Shown here: positions 57,473 through 64,000 of the stretch, piece after piece
Layout of the letters: every line of letters begins with the position of its first letter
How positions within the stretch are numbered: the stretch's first letter is position 1
Assembly: GCF_000024365.1 (NCBI RefSeq)
Contig: NC_013235.1
Coordinates: 1,488,001 to 1,552,000, forward strand
Origin: Nakamurella multipartita DSM 44233
Lineage (GTDB): Bacteria; Actinomycetota; Actinomycetes; Mycobacteriales; Nakamurellaceae
Reading direction: 5' to 3'
DNA: 64,000 bases
The notes under the pieces: model-generated
Databases searched by the model: none
The model's input: only the letters and a program-made list of their open reading frames with translations
What the model was told of the DNA's origin: nothing
Position numbers and translations under genes: made by a program

Positions 57473-59542
57473 ATGCATATTGCTGCCCTGGTGTTCATCG
57501 ACATCGCGATCATCATGGTGGTGGCCCGGCTCTTCGGCCGGCTCGCGATCAAGATCGGCCAGCCGCCGGTGGTCGGCGAGATCGTGGCCGGCATCGCGAT
57601 GGGGCCCAGCCTGCTGGGGCTGCTGCCGGGAGAGCTGGAGGCGACCCTTTTCCCGCCCGAGGTGCTGCCGTACCTGAACATCCTGGCCCAGCTGGGCCTG
57701 GTGCTGTTCATGTTCATCGTCGGCCTCGAGCTGGACATGCTGCTCATCCGCGGACGCGAGAAGGTGGCCGGCACGATCTCGGCGGCCTCGGTGGCGCTGC
57801 CGTTCGCACTCGGTGCGGGGCTGTCGCTGGTGCTGTTCCCGTTCCACGACGAGACCGCGACCGGGCCGGTGGCCCCGCTGGCGTTGGCCCTGTTCATGGG
57901 CGTGGCCATGTCGATCACCGCGTTCCCGGTGCTGGCCCGGATCCTGACCGACCGGGGCATGCACCGCACCCCGATCGGGGTGCTCGCGCTGGCCTGCGCG
58001 GCGGTGGACGACATCATCGCCTGGACCCTGCTGGCGTTCGTGGTCGCCGTCGTGCAGGGCAACGGCCCGCTGGACGTGCTGCGCATCGTCATCCTGACCG
58101 CGATCTTCGCCGCCATCATGTTCGGCCTGGTCCGGCCCCTGCTCAAGCGTCTGAACGAGTGGTACCAGCGGGCCGGCCGGCTCACCCCGGACATCCTGTC
58201 GGTGGTGCTCATCGGGGTGCTGGCGTCCGCGTTCGTCACCGAGATCATCGGCATCCACGCCATCTTCGGGGCCTTCGTGTTCGGCGCCGTGATGCCCCGC
58301 CAGGGTGCCGCGGATCTGACCAGGGAGATCCTGGAGCGGCTGGAGCAGGTCAGCGTCCTGCTGCTGCTGCCGCTGTTCTTCGTGGTCACCGGGCTGTCCA
58401 CGAACATCCTCGGGCTGACCGGCGGCGGTCTCTGGCAGCTCGCGTTGATCCTGCTGGTGGCCATCGGCGGGAAGTTCGTCGGCGCCTACGCCGGGGCCCG
58501 GGCGATGAAGGTCCGCCCCCGCCAGGCCACCGCGCTCGGGCTGCTGATGAACACCCGGGGCCTGACCGAACTGGTCATCCTCAACGTGGGCAAGCAGCTG
58601 GGCGTCCTGGACGGCGAGCTGTTCACCTTGATGGTGCTGATGGCCCTGATCACCACCGCGATGACCGGACCGCTGCTCAAACTGGTCTACTCGGACCGGG
58701 TCATGCACCGCGACATCGCCGAGGCCGAACGGGCCGCCCTGGGAGTCACCGACTCGTACCGGGTGTTGGTGCTGATCGACGACCCGGCCCGGGCCCGGGA
58801 GCTGGCCCAGGTCGGCGCGGCCATGCTGGGCCGGGGCCGGCCGGCCCAACTGGTGCTGACCCGGCTGCTGATCCGGCCGACGACGGCCCCGCTGGAGGTC
58901 GGTGCCCCGCTGGTGCCCGACCTGGCCCGGATGGCCAGCACCGTGGACGAACTGAACGGGCTGGCCCGGGAGCTGCGCGAGCAGGGCGTGCACTCGAGCG
59001 TGCTGACCCGGTTCTCCACCGATCCCTGGGCCGATCTGCTCGCTCAGGCGGCCAGTGCGCAGGCCGACGTGGTGCTGGTGACGGACACGTTCGCCGCCTC
59101 GACCGGGTCGGGCCGCCCGCAGGATCCGGCGTTCACCCTGGCCATCGCGCAGGTGGGGGAGCGGCCGGTGGCGCCGGGCGGATCGGTGGGTGTGGTCGCC
59201 GACGGTGGCGCCGACGGCCGGGTGGCCGTCGTGCTCGGCTCGGCCGCGGCAACCCGGCTGGCCGGCCCGCTGCACGTGGCCGTGCCGGACGGCGGTCGCG
59301 CCGCGCGACGGGTCTGGAGCGCGCTGGCGCCGCTGCGGACCGGTGGTCTGGCCGCCCAGCTGGTTGACGGCACCGACGAGGCGATGGCCGCGGGTCTGGT
59401 GCTGCTGGCCGGCGGCGGGGCGTTCGCCGCGGAGCTGCGGGACACCCGGGGGACCGGGACGGTCGTGCGGATCCACGCCGGGCTGGACGACCGGGAGAGC
59501 GAGCTGACCGATCAGCTGGCCAAGCTCGCCGAGTCCCCCTGA
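57473..59542 (+). CDS. CPA2 family cation/proton antiporter (KefB-like)
   Basis: Na+ or K+/H+ antiporter of 689 residues. The first 390 or so form about 12 membrane helices: VGEIVAGIAMGPSLLG, AMSITAFPVLARIL and CAAVDDIIAWTLLA (with the Asp-Asp ion-binding pair) are signature stretches. A soluble C-terminal region of about 270 residues has two Rossmann/USP-like halves (SYRVLVLIDDPARA..., GGSVGVVADGGADGR...), likely regulatory. ATG at 57473. Divergent from the small kinase gene; the 230-bp gap between holds no gene that I can support. Confidence 0.9.
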   Translation: MHIAALVFIDIAIIMVVARLFGRLAIKIGQPPVVGEIVAGIAMGPSLLGLLPGELEATLFPPEVLPYLNILAQLGLVLFMFIVGLELDMLLIRGREKVAGTISAASVALPFALGAGLSLVLFPFHDETATGPVAPLALALFMGVAMSITAFPVLARILTDRGMHRTPIGVLALACAAVDDIIAWTLLAFVVAVVQGNGPLDVLRIVILTAIFAAIMFGLVRPLLKRLNEWYQRAGRLTPDILSVVLIGVLASAFVTEIIGIHAIFGAFVFGAVMPRQGAADLTREILERLEQVSVLLLLPLFFVVTGLSTNILGLTGGGLWQLALILLVAIGGKFVGAYAGARAMKVRPRQATALGLLMNTRGLTELVILNVGKQLGVLDGELFTLMVLMALITTAMTGPLLKLVYSDRVMHRDIAEAERAALGVTDSYRVLVLIDDPARARELAQVGAAMLGRGRPAQLVLTRLLIRPTTAPLEVGAPLVPDLARMASTVDELNGLARELREQGVHSSVLTRFSTDPWADLLAQAASAQADVVLVTDTFAASTGSGRPQDPAFTLAIAQVGERPVAPGGSVGVVADGGADGRVAVVLGSAAATRLAGPLHVAVPDGGRAARRVWSALAPLRTGGLAAQLVDGTDEAMAAGLVLLAGGGAFAAELRDTRGTGTVVRIHAGLDDRESELTDQLAKLAESP

Positions 59543-59547
59543 GCGCA

Positions 59548-59569
59548 GGCTGACCCGGGTCGGTCAGCC
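59548..59569. terminator. Bidirectional hairpin between antiporter and FHA genes
   Basis: GGCTGACC-CGGGTC-GGTCAGCC: eight perfect pairs, six-base loop, five bases after the antiporter stop and 47 from the FHA stop. No T-tract, as is common in actinobacterial terminators. Confidence 0.6.
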
Positions 59570-59615
59570 CCGGTTGGAGATTGGCTGGTACCGGTCGGGT
59601 CCGATCCGGTCGGGC

Positions 59616-61154
59616 TCAGAGCCGGGCGTGCGCGGATTCGAAGGTGAACACCCGGCGGCCGATCCGTACGTGGGTGCCCGGGGTGAGCACGATCGGCCGG
59701 TGCGGGGCGAGCCGGTTCCAGCCGGACTGGCCGGGCGCGGCCACATGGGTGCCGTTGGCCGAGCCGCGATCGAGCAGCAGCACGTCCCAGCCCTCCAACC
59801 GGATCTCCGCGTGCACCCGGGACAGCGTGCCGCTGTCGTCGTCCAGCCGGATCGGCCGCAGCTGGCTGGAGATCACCGCCTCGTCGACCTCGGGATTGCG
59901 GCCCAGCAGGTAGTTGTCGTCCAGTACGAACGTCGATCCGATGTCCAGGACGAGAAGGCCCAGCGGAGGTCGCCGGCCGTCCACCAGGATCCCGGTGCGT
60001 TGGTCCATCCGGATCCCGCAGACCGAGCAGAACGAGACCCGCGGGTCGTTGTGGTGGTTGCGGGAACAGCGGAACCCCTTGACCAGCACGTGGGCGGGGC
60101 CGGCGGCACCGGGTCGGGGCGGGGCCGGTTTGGCCGTCCCGCCGGCGCCCGGCACCGGCAGCGGCGGCCGCGGTGTCTCGTGCTGGTGGGCACCGAAGAT
60201 CTGCTCGGAGAGCCGCGGTGGTCGCAACTTGACCGGTTCGTCGCTGGGCGGGGCCGGCGGCGGCGAACTGGGCGCCGAGCTGGGCGGGCTGGGCGGCGGG
60301 CTACTAGGAGGTGGGCTGCTGGGCGGTGGGCTGCTCGGGGGTGGGCTGGGCGGGGCTGGAGGAGTGGCCGGGGGGCCCAGCGGCGTGCTGACGAACTTGC
60401 GGGCATCGGCCCGGGGCAACGGCGGCCGCGGGGGCTCGGCCACCGGCACCGGCTCCGGCTCGGCGGCCCGGTCCGGAACCGGATGCTCGGCGGTCGGCTC
60501 CCGGCTCGGGCGGGCGGCCGGCTGCTCCTGGGTGGCCTCGGGTTCGGCGGTCGGCGCCGGCACCGACCGGGAGGCATGCCGGCCGGGGGCCGGTGCGGCC
60601 GCAGGGGTGGCGGCCGGCGCCCCCAGCACGATCCCGACGCCCGGGACCAGGCCCTGGACCAGCCCGGACCAGCCGGGCATACCGATCGACGGGTCGGCCG
60701 GTCGCCGGTCCGGGTCGCCCGCGGTCAGCACGATCGGGCCGGCCGGTCGCGGCAGCAGCCGGTCGACGGTGAATGCCGCCGTCCGGCCGGACAGGTGCAA
60801 CGGCTCGGCCGCGGGTGCGCCGGCGGTGCCCGGCGCGGGCAGCTCGGCCACGGTGACGTCACCGTGCAGGAAGACCGCGATGCCGTCGTCGGTGGCGGCG
60901 ATGGTGCCGAAGCCGGGCACCGCGCGGGTTCGCACCACCCATTCGGTGAGCCGGCGGGCCAGGTCGCGGCCGGGGGCCGGCGCCGCTTCGGCCGCGGCCT
61001 GCCGGATCAACTCCAGCAGTTCGGCGGCCGCCGCCTCGCCGCCCGCGGCGTCCCGACGGATCACGGTGACCACGCCGGGCACGCGGGCCACCAGATGGGA
61101 CGGTCCGTCGCCGGCCGGCAGGACCTCGCCGTGGATCTCGTCGAAGCTGATCAC
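59616..61154 (-). CDS. FHA domain protein with zinc-ribbon-like segment
   Basis: A 512-residue protein in three parts. The N-terminal domain (about 1-190) is unfamiliar (ISFDEIHGEVLPAGDGPSHL; GTIAATDDGIAVFLHGDVTV). A long Pro/Ser-rich linker (about 200-370) contains three SSPPP units. Next comes FRCSRNHHNDPRVSFCSVCG with metal-binding Cys/His, then a C-terminal FHA domain (about 420-510: YLLGRNPEVD, LSRVHAEI, DRGSANGTHV) that binds phosphothreonine peptides. GTG at 61154 overlaps the preceding gene's stop (GTGA) with GGGGAGG upstream. Last gene of a coupled operon, near two Ser/Thr kinases. Confidence 0.85.
   Translation of the reverse strand: MISFDEIHGEVLPAGDGPSHLVARVPGVVTVIRRDAAGGEAAAAELLELIRQAAAEAAPAPGRDLARRLTEWVVRTRAVPGFGTIAATDDGIAVFLHGDVTVAELPAPGTAGAPAAEPLHLSGRTAAFTVDRLLPRPAGPIVLTAGDPDRRPADPSIGMPGWSGLVQGLVPGVGIVLGAPAATPAAAPAPGRHASRSVPAPTAEPEATQEQPAARPSREPTAEHPVPDRAAEPEPVPVAEPPRPPLPRADARKFVSTPLGPPATPPAPPSPPPSSPPPSSPPPSSPPPSPPSSAPSSPPPAPPSDEPVKLRPPRLSEQIFGAHQHETPRPPLPVPGAGGTAKPAPPRPGAAGPAHVLVKGFRCSRNHHNDPRVSFCSVCGIRMDQRTGILVDGRRPPLGLLVLDIGSTFVLDDNYLLGRNPEVDEAVISSQLRPIRLDDDSGTLSRVHAEIRLEGWDVLLLDRGSANGTHVAAPGQSGWNRLAPHRPIVLTPGTHVRIGRRVFTFESAHARL
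60301..60345 (-). repeat. Three 15-bp repeats coding SSPPP
   Basis: Units at 60301-60315, 60316-60330 and 60331-60345 follow CTGCTGGGCGGTGGG with small changes and encode tandem Ser-Ser-Pro-Pro-Pro in the FHA protein linker. The frame is kept. Confidence 0.75.
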
Positions 61155-61585
61155 CAGAACCGGCCTCCCCGGAAGCGCCAGCGCGAGAAGAAGATCTGCA
61201 CCGGCCCGTTGACCACCAGGAAGATGACCAGCCAGGTGGTGATGAACTGGATCAGGAAGACCGACAGCGGGACGTCGCCGACGCCGGGCACCACGCCCGC
61301 CTTGAGCAGGATCCACACCAGCAGACCCTCGTTGATCATGGTGAGGAAGCCGAAGAAGGTCGGCCAGTCCTTCTCCCACCGGAACTGCTGCAGCCCGTGG
61401 TAGATGAACTCCCAGACGATACCGAGCACCAGCACGGTGAGCAGGATGGCGAAGGTCATCCGGTAGGAGGGACCGAGCGGCTCACCGGTCGGCAGGAACG
61501 GGGTGATGATCAGCGTCCACAGGCCGCCGACGACGATCGTCAGCACGATGCGGGTCTGAATCCGCCCGTACAGGGTGGGTACCAC
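61151..61585 (-). CDS. Four-helix membrane protein of unknown function
   Basis: A 144-residue protein with four hydrophobic segments: RIVLTIVVGGLWTLIITPFL, MTFAILLTVLVLGIVWEFIY, FFGFLTMINEGLLVWILL and FLIQFITTWLVIFLVVNGPV. The tail is basic (FFSRWRFRGGRFW). No family recognised. GTG at 61585 follows the flavoprotein stop by 9 bp, and its stop overlaps the FHA protein start by 4 bp, so it belongs to that operon and may anchor its partners at the membrane. Confidence 0.82.
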   Translation of the reverse strand: MVPTLYGRIQTRIVLTIVVGGLWTLIITPFLPTGEPLGPSYRMTFAILLTVLVLGIVWEFIYHGLQQFRWEKDWPTFFGFLTMINEGLLVWILLKAGVVPGVGDVPLSVFLIQFITTWLVIFLVVNGPVQIFFSRWRFRGGRFW

Positions 61586-61594
61586 GGCCGCCCC

Positions 61595-63241
61595 CTAGAT
61601 GCTGCGGTGACGGGCCCAGCGCCACCACTGTTTGGTCGACTGTGCGACGCCGAACTTCTTGCAGAAGCCGAGCTTGACCAGGTCGTCGCAGATCTCCTGG
61701 GCGGCGATCTGCAAACCGAGGAAGGTGTCGACGCCGGGGAAGTACCCGCCGAGGGTGGCGCTGCCGGAGGCATACATCCGGCCCGGCTGGCTGCGGGTGC
61801 CGATCACCTCGAAGCTGCGGTCGACATCGAGCCGGCCGACCGGGTTGCGGCCGGCGCCGGAGTGATCGAGCAGATCGGCCAGCACCCGGTGCTCCCGGAT
61901 GTCGGCCTCCAGGCCGGTGCAGTCGATGACGAAGTCGGAGTAGATCTCCACGGTCTGCCCCGGCGAGCCGGTCTGGCCCTTGGGCTGCAGGTAGGTGATC
62001 ACGCCCTGCCCGCTGGGCCCGGGTCGCAACTCGCTGACCTCACCGGTGACGGTGCGGTACCAGCCCTCCCGGCGACCCCGCTTGAGCTGCTCCTGCCACG
62101 ACTTGCGGATGGGGGTGTTGGTGCCGCCCATCTCCTTGTAGGCCTGGGCCCGTTCCTCGCCCTCCAGGCCCCGGATCTTGGCCTTGAGCTGACCGCCCCA
62201 CACCGACTTGGGGTAGTTGAAGCCCTGGTAGGCCCAGCCGTCGCCGCCGCGGCGCCGCTTGAAGACGTTCGGGCCGTGCGCGCCGGTGATGTAGGTGCGG
62301 AACACGTGGATGATCTGGGTCTGCAGCCGGTTCCTGTCCCGGTCGTCGATCAGCCGCTGCAGGACCCGGGAGGCGACGATGCCGCCGCCCCGGATGACCA
62401 CGGTGCCCGGCCGCAGCGCCAGCTGCTGGTAGACGTGCTCGTGCGGCTCGTAGGCGTTGACCACCCGGGACGGGTCGCGGTAGTACTCGCGGTAGCGCTG
62501 CAGGTCGGGCAACAGCTTGAGCCCCGGGTAGCCGATGGCGATGTGCACGAACGGGCTGCGGTAGGCCAGGCGCTTGGTCGCGGTGGCGCCCGGCGGCGGC
62601 GTCAGGATGGTGAAGTAGCCGCCCTCGCGGCGCCGGCGGACCATCCGGACCTGGCCCTTGCGCACGCACTGCTGGTAGCCGATCCGGTTGGACTCGCGCT
62701 CCATCGTCTCGAACGCCTGCCCGGCCTTGGGCGTGTAGTAGTTCTCGATGATGGGCTCGGTCAGCACGTTCCACAGCGGCTTGACGAAGCCGGAGACGCC
62801 CTTGGCCCCGAACGCTTCGCGGACCGCGTAGGAGGGGAAGCCCCAGATGTTGTCCGGCGTGGACTTGGAGTCCGAGCGCAGCCGCTCGCCCCGGGGGATC
62901 TGCGACACCCGGGTCAGGTACTCATAGCTCTGCCAGGGCGTCTCGAGCTGGGTGAGCACGGTGATGTCCTGGGCGGGCACGCCGTAGATGCGCAGGAAGT
63001 CGACCGTGACGAACGAGCCGATCCCACCACCGACCGTGACGAACTTGGTGTCGATGATGGGGATGCCGGCGCGCTGGACCATCTCGTCGGTCCAGATGTC
63101 GGTGTCGATGAGTTCCTGGGTGAGGTCGCCGCCGGCCCGGGCCCCCGCGCCGGGTGGTGACCCGGACGGGTGGGCGGACGGCGGGCCGGCCGGTCGGGTG
63201 GACGGTGGTGGTGGTGCGGGTCGAACGGGCGGATGGCTCAC
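61595..63241 (-). CDS. FAD/NAD(P)-binding flavoprotein of unknown substrate
   Basis: A 548-residue protein. After a Pro-rich leader of about 35 residues, VTVGGGIGSFVTVDFLRIYG (about 68-87) is a Rossmann dinucleotide motif. A second nucleotide-binding stretch is TVVIRGGGIVASRVLQRL (about 285-302), and DFVIDCTGLEADIREHRVL plus GGYFPGVDTFLGLQIAA near the end fit FAD-dependent monooxygenase or reductase folds. No subfamily recognised. GTG at 63241 has AAGGGGG seven bases upstream. First gene of the operon with the membrane and FHA proteins. Confidence 0.8.
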   Translation of the reverse strand: MSHPPVRPAPPPPSTRPAGPPSAHPSGSPPGAGARAGGDLTQELIDTDIWTDEMVQRAGIPIIDTKFVTVGGGIGSFVTVDFLRIYGVPAQDITVLTQLETPWQSYEYLTRVSQIPRGERLRSDSKSTPDNIWGFPSYAVREAFGAKGVSGFVKPLWNVLTEPIIENYYTPKAGQAFETMERESNRIGYQQCVRKGQVRMVRRRREGGYFTILTPPPGATATKRLAYRSPFVHIAIGYPGLKLLPDLQRYREYYRDPSRVVNAYEPHEHVYQQLALRPGTVVIRGGGIVASRVLQRLIDDRDRNRLQTQIIHVFRTYITGAHGPNVFKRRRGGDGWAYQGFNYPKSVWGGQLKAKIRGLEGEERAQAYKEMGGTNTPIRKSWQEQLKRGRREGWYRTVTGEVSELRPGPSGQGVITYLQPKGQTGSPGQTVEIYSDFVIDCTGLEADIREHRVLADLLDHSGAGRNPVGRLDVDRSFEVIGTRSQPGRMYASGSATLGGYFPGVDTFLGLQIAAQEICDDLVKLGFCKKFGVAQSTKQWWRWARHRSI

Positions 63242-63328
63242 CCGGATACCCCCTTATGCGGGCCGCGTCGGTCGCCCTGGCTGAGCAGCGACCGATCAGA
63301 ACGGACATCGGATGTGATCTTCACTCAT

Positions 63329-63346
63329 CTGGACCCGTGGGTCCAG
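63329..63346. promoter_or_regulatory. 18-bp palindrome upstream of the flavoprotein operon
   Basis: CTGGACCC-GT-GGGTCCAG, perfect 8-bp arms, about 90 bp upstream of the flavoprotein start and 20 bp after the ybaK stop. It could be an operator for the operon or a terminator for ybaK. Confidence 0.45.
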
Positions 63347-63365
63347 GGATAGGTGCAACCGAGGG

Positions 63366-63845
63366 TCATCCTGATGCAATGGGGGCGAAGATTGCCCGGG
63401 TCAGTCTGGCCAGCTGGTCGGGAGCCAGCTCCACCTGCAGGCCGCGACGCCCGGCGCTGACCATGATGGTGTCGAACAGTGTCGCCGTCTCATCGATCAC
63501 GGTCGGTAGCGGCTTGCGTTGCCCCAGTGGTGAGATGCCGCCGGCGACGTACCCGGAGGAGCGTTCGGCGTCCGCGACCTTGGCCATGCCGGCCTTCTTG
63601 CCGCCGGCGGCGGCGGCCAGCGCCTTGAGGTCCAGCTGGGCGGCGACGGGCACGATCCCGACCGTCAGCTTCCCGTCGACCGTGGCCACCAGGGTCTTGA
63701 ACACTCGGTCCGCCGGCCAGCCCAGGGCCTGCACGACCTCGTCGCCGAAGGCGGTGGTCGCCGGGTCGTGGTGGTACGGCTGCAGGGTGTGGGCGACCTT
63801 CGCGCGGGTGAGCACGGCGATCGCCGGAGTCGGTGCGCCGGCCAC
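63366..63845 (-). CDS. ybaK: YbaK/EbsC family Cys-tRNA(Pro) deacylase
   Basis: Editing protein of 159 residues that hydrolyses mischarged Cys-tRNA(Pro). VQALGWPADRVFKTLVA contains the conserved Lys, GIVPVAAQLDLKALA is the core strand-helix, and GYVAGGISPLGQRKPLPTVIDE is the family's hallmark (GGxSPxG). Length fits. GTG at 63845. Confidence 0.93.
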   Translation of the reverse strand: MAGAPTPAIAVLTRAKVAHTLQPYHHDPATTAFGDEVVQALGWPADRVFKTLVATVDGKLTVGIVPVAAQLDLKALAAAAGGKKAGMAKVADAERSSGYVAGGISPLGQRKPLPTVIDETATLFDTIMVSAGRRGLQVELAPDQLARLTRAIFAPIASG

Positions 63846-63856
63846 AGCGGCAAACC

Positions 63857-64000
63857 CTACTGGCCGACCACTTCGTGCGCGATCACCGACATCGACTCCA
63901 GGGTGGGACCACCGAACGAGGTGATCATGGCGACGTCGGAGGCGTCCCGGCCGCGGCCGATCAGCACCCGACCCTTGCGGCGCCGGTTGTTGCGGGGATC
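63857..64000 (-). CDS. Transglutaminase-like protein, C-terminal end (cut by window edge)
   Basis: The last 47 codons of a gene that enters from the right edge, ending TAG at 63857-63859. The reading RVLIGRGRDASDVAMITSFGGPTLESMSVIAHEV matches the C-terminal segment of bacterial transglutaminase-like (N-terminal region plus core) proteins, which end GRDxxDVxMxxSFG. The catalytic part is outside the window, so the call rests on this tail alone. Confidence 0.6.
   Translation of the reverse strand, partial: DPRNNRRRKGRVLIGRGRDASDVAMITSFGGPTLESMSVIAHEVVGQ

Overview
The window is high-GC DNA (roughly 70%, with G/C in most third codon positions and many GTG starts) from an actinomycete. A BldC-type regulator, LpdA, a long-form HPF beside SecA with a SEC-C tail, a SHOCT protein and several receptor Ser/Thr kinases fit Actinomycetota. 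A Nakamurella/Frankia-like lineage is my best guess, but nothing here fixes the genus. I see no rRNA, tRNA or CRISPR array.

Layout. (1) 1-8.3 kb: 5' end of an FprA-like ferredoxin reductase, then a nucleoside salvage/catabolism block (double-domain aldehyde dehydrogenase, deoC, upp, a META-domain lipoprotein, a phospho-sugar mutase, purine nucleoside phosphorylase). (2) 8.3-13.8 kb: a receptor kinase, a solitary AbiEi/DUF559-like gene between two 30-bp direct repeats, meaB (apparently starting at CTG) and a glutamate-cysteine ligase family gene. (3) 14-20.4 kb: M20 amidohydrolase, gamma-glutamylcyclotransferase-like gene, lpdA, a divergent SDR/HxlR pair, glpD. (4) 20.4-29.8 kb: comF, hpf, secA, an alpha/beta hydrolase-like gene with a probable frameshift, SHOCT, Rv3235-like and LysM genes, an unrecognised gene, bldC. 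(5) 30-38.4 kb: a SAF (CpaB-like)/ParA-type ATPase pair, membrane proteins, a WS/DGAT acyltransferase, YceI, an Acg-type nitroreductase and a small acidic protein. (6) 38.4-42.7 kb: rsgA-aroA and a secreted beta-helix protein with a near-perfect CelR/CebR operator upstream. (7) 43-52 kb: an intact IS1182-family element lying against the start of a purine permease-OHCU decarboxylase fusion gene that also carries a frameshift, then pucR and a two-gene xanthine-dehydrogenase-type locus. (8) 52-64 kb: RibD/DHFR-like, GNAT and SRAP genes, two Ser/Thr kinases (one with an emfourin-like domain), a CPA2 antiporter, a tightly coupled operon of flavoprotein, four-helix membrane protein and FHA protein, ybaK, and the 3' end of a transglutaminase-like gene.

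Working together. PNP, a mutase that may act on pentose phosphates, DeoC and the aldehyde dehydrogenase make a plausible route from purine nucleosides to central metabolism, with Upp recovering uracil. As I remember the M. tuberculosis H37Rv map, upp-pmmB-deoD-amidohydrolase-Rv3304-lpdA-glpD2 and SRAP-aroA-rsgA-tgs3-Rv3235-kefB-secA-hpf-comF lie in two nearby blocks there, so much of the window is a rearranged version of a conserved actinobacterial neighbourhood. The permease/OHCU/PucR/XDH group looks like purine degradation in decay. The least explained parts are the FHA-membrane-flavoprotein operon with its neighbouring kinases, and the SAF/ATPase pair without other pilus genes.
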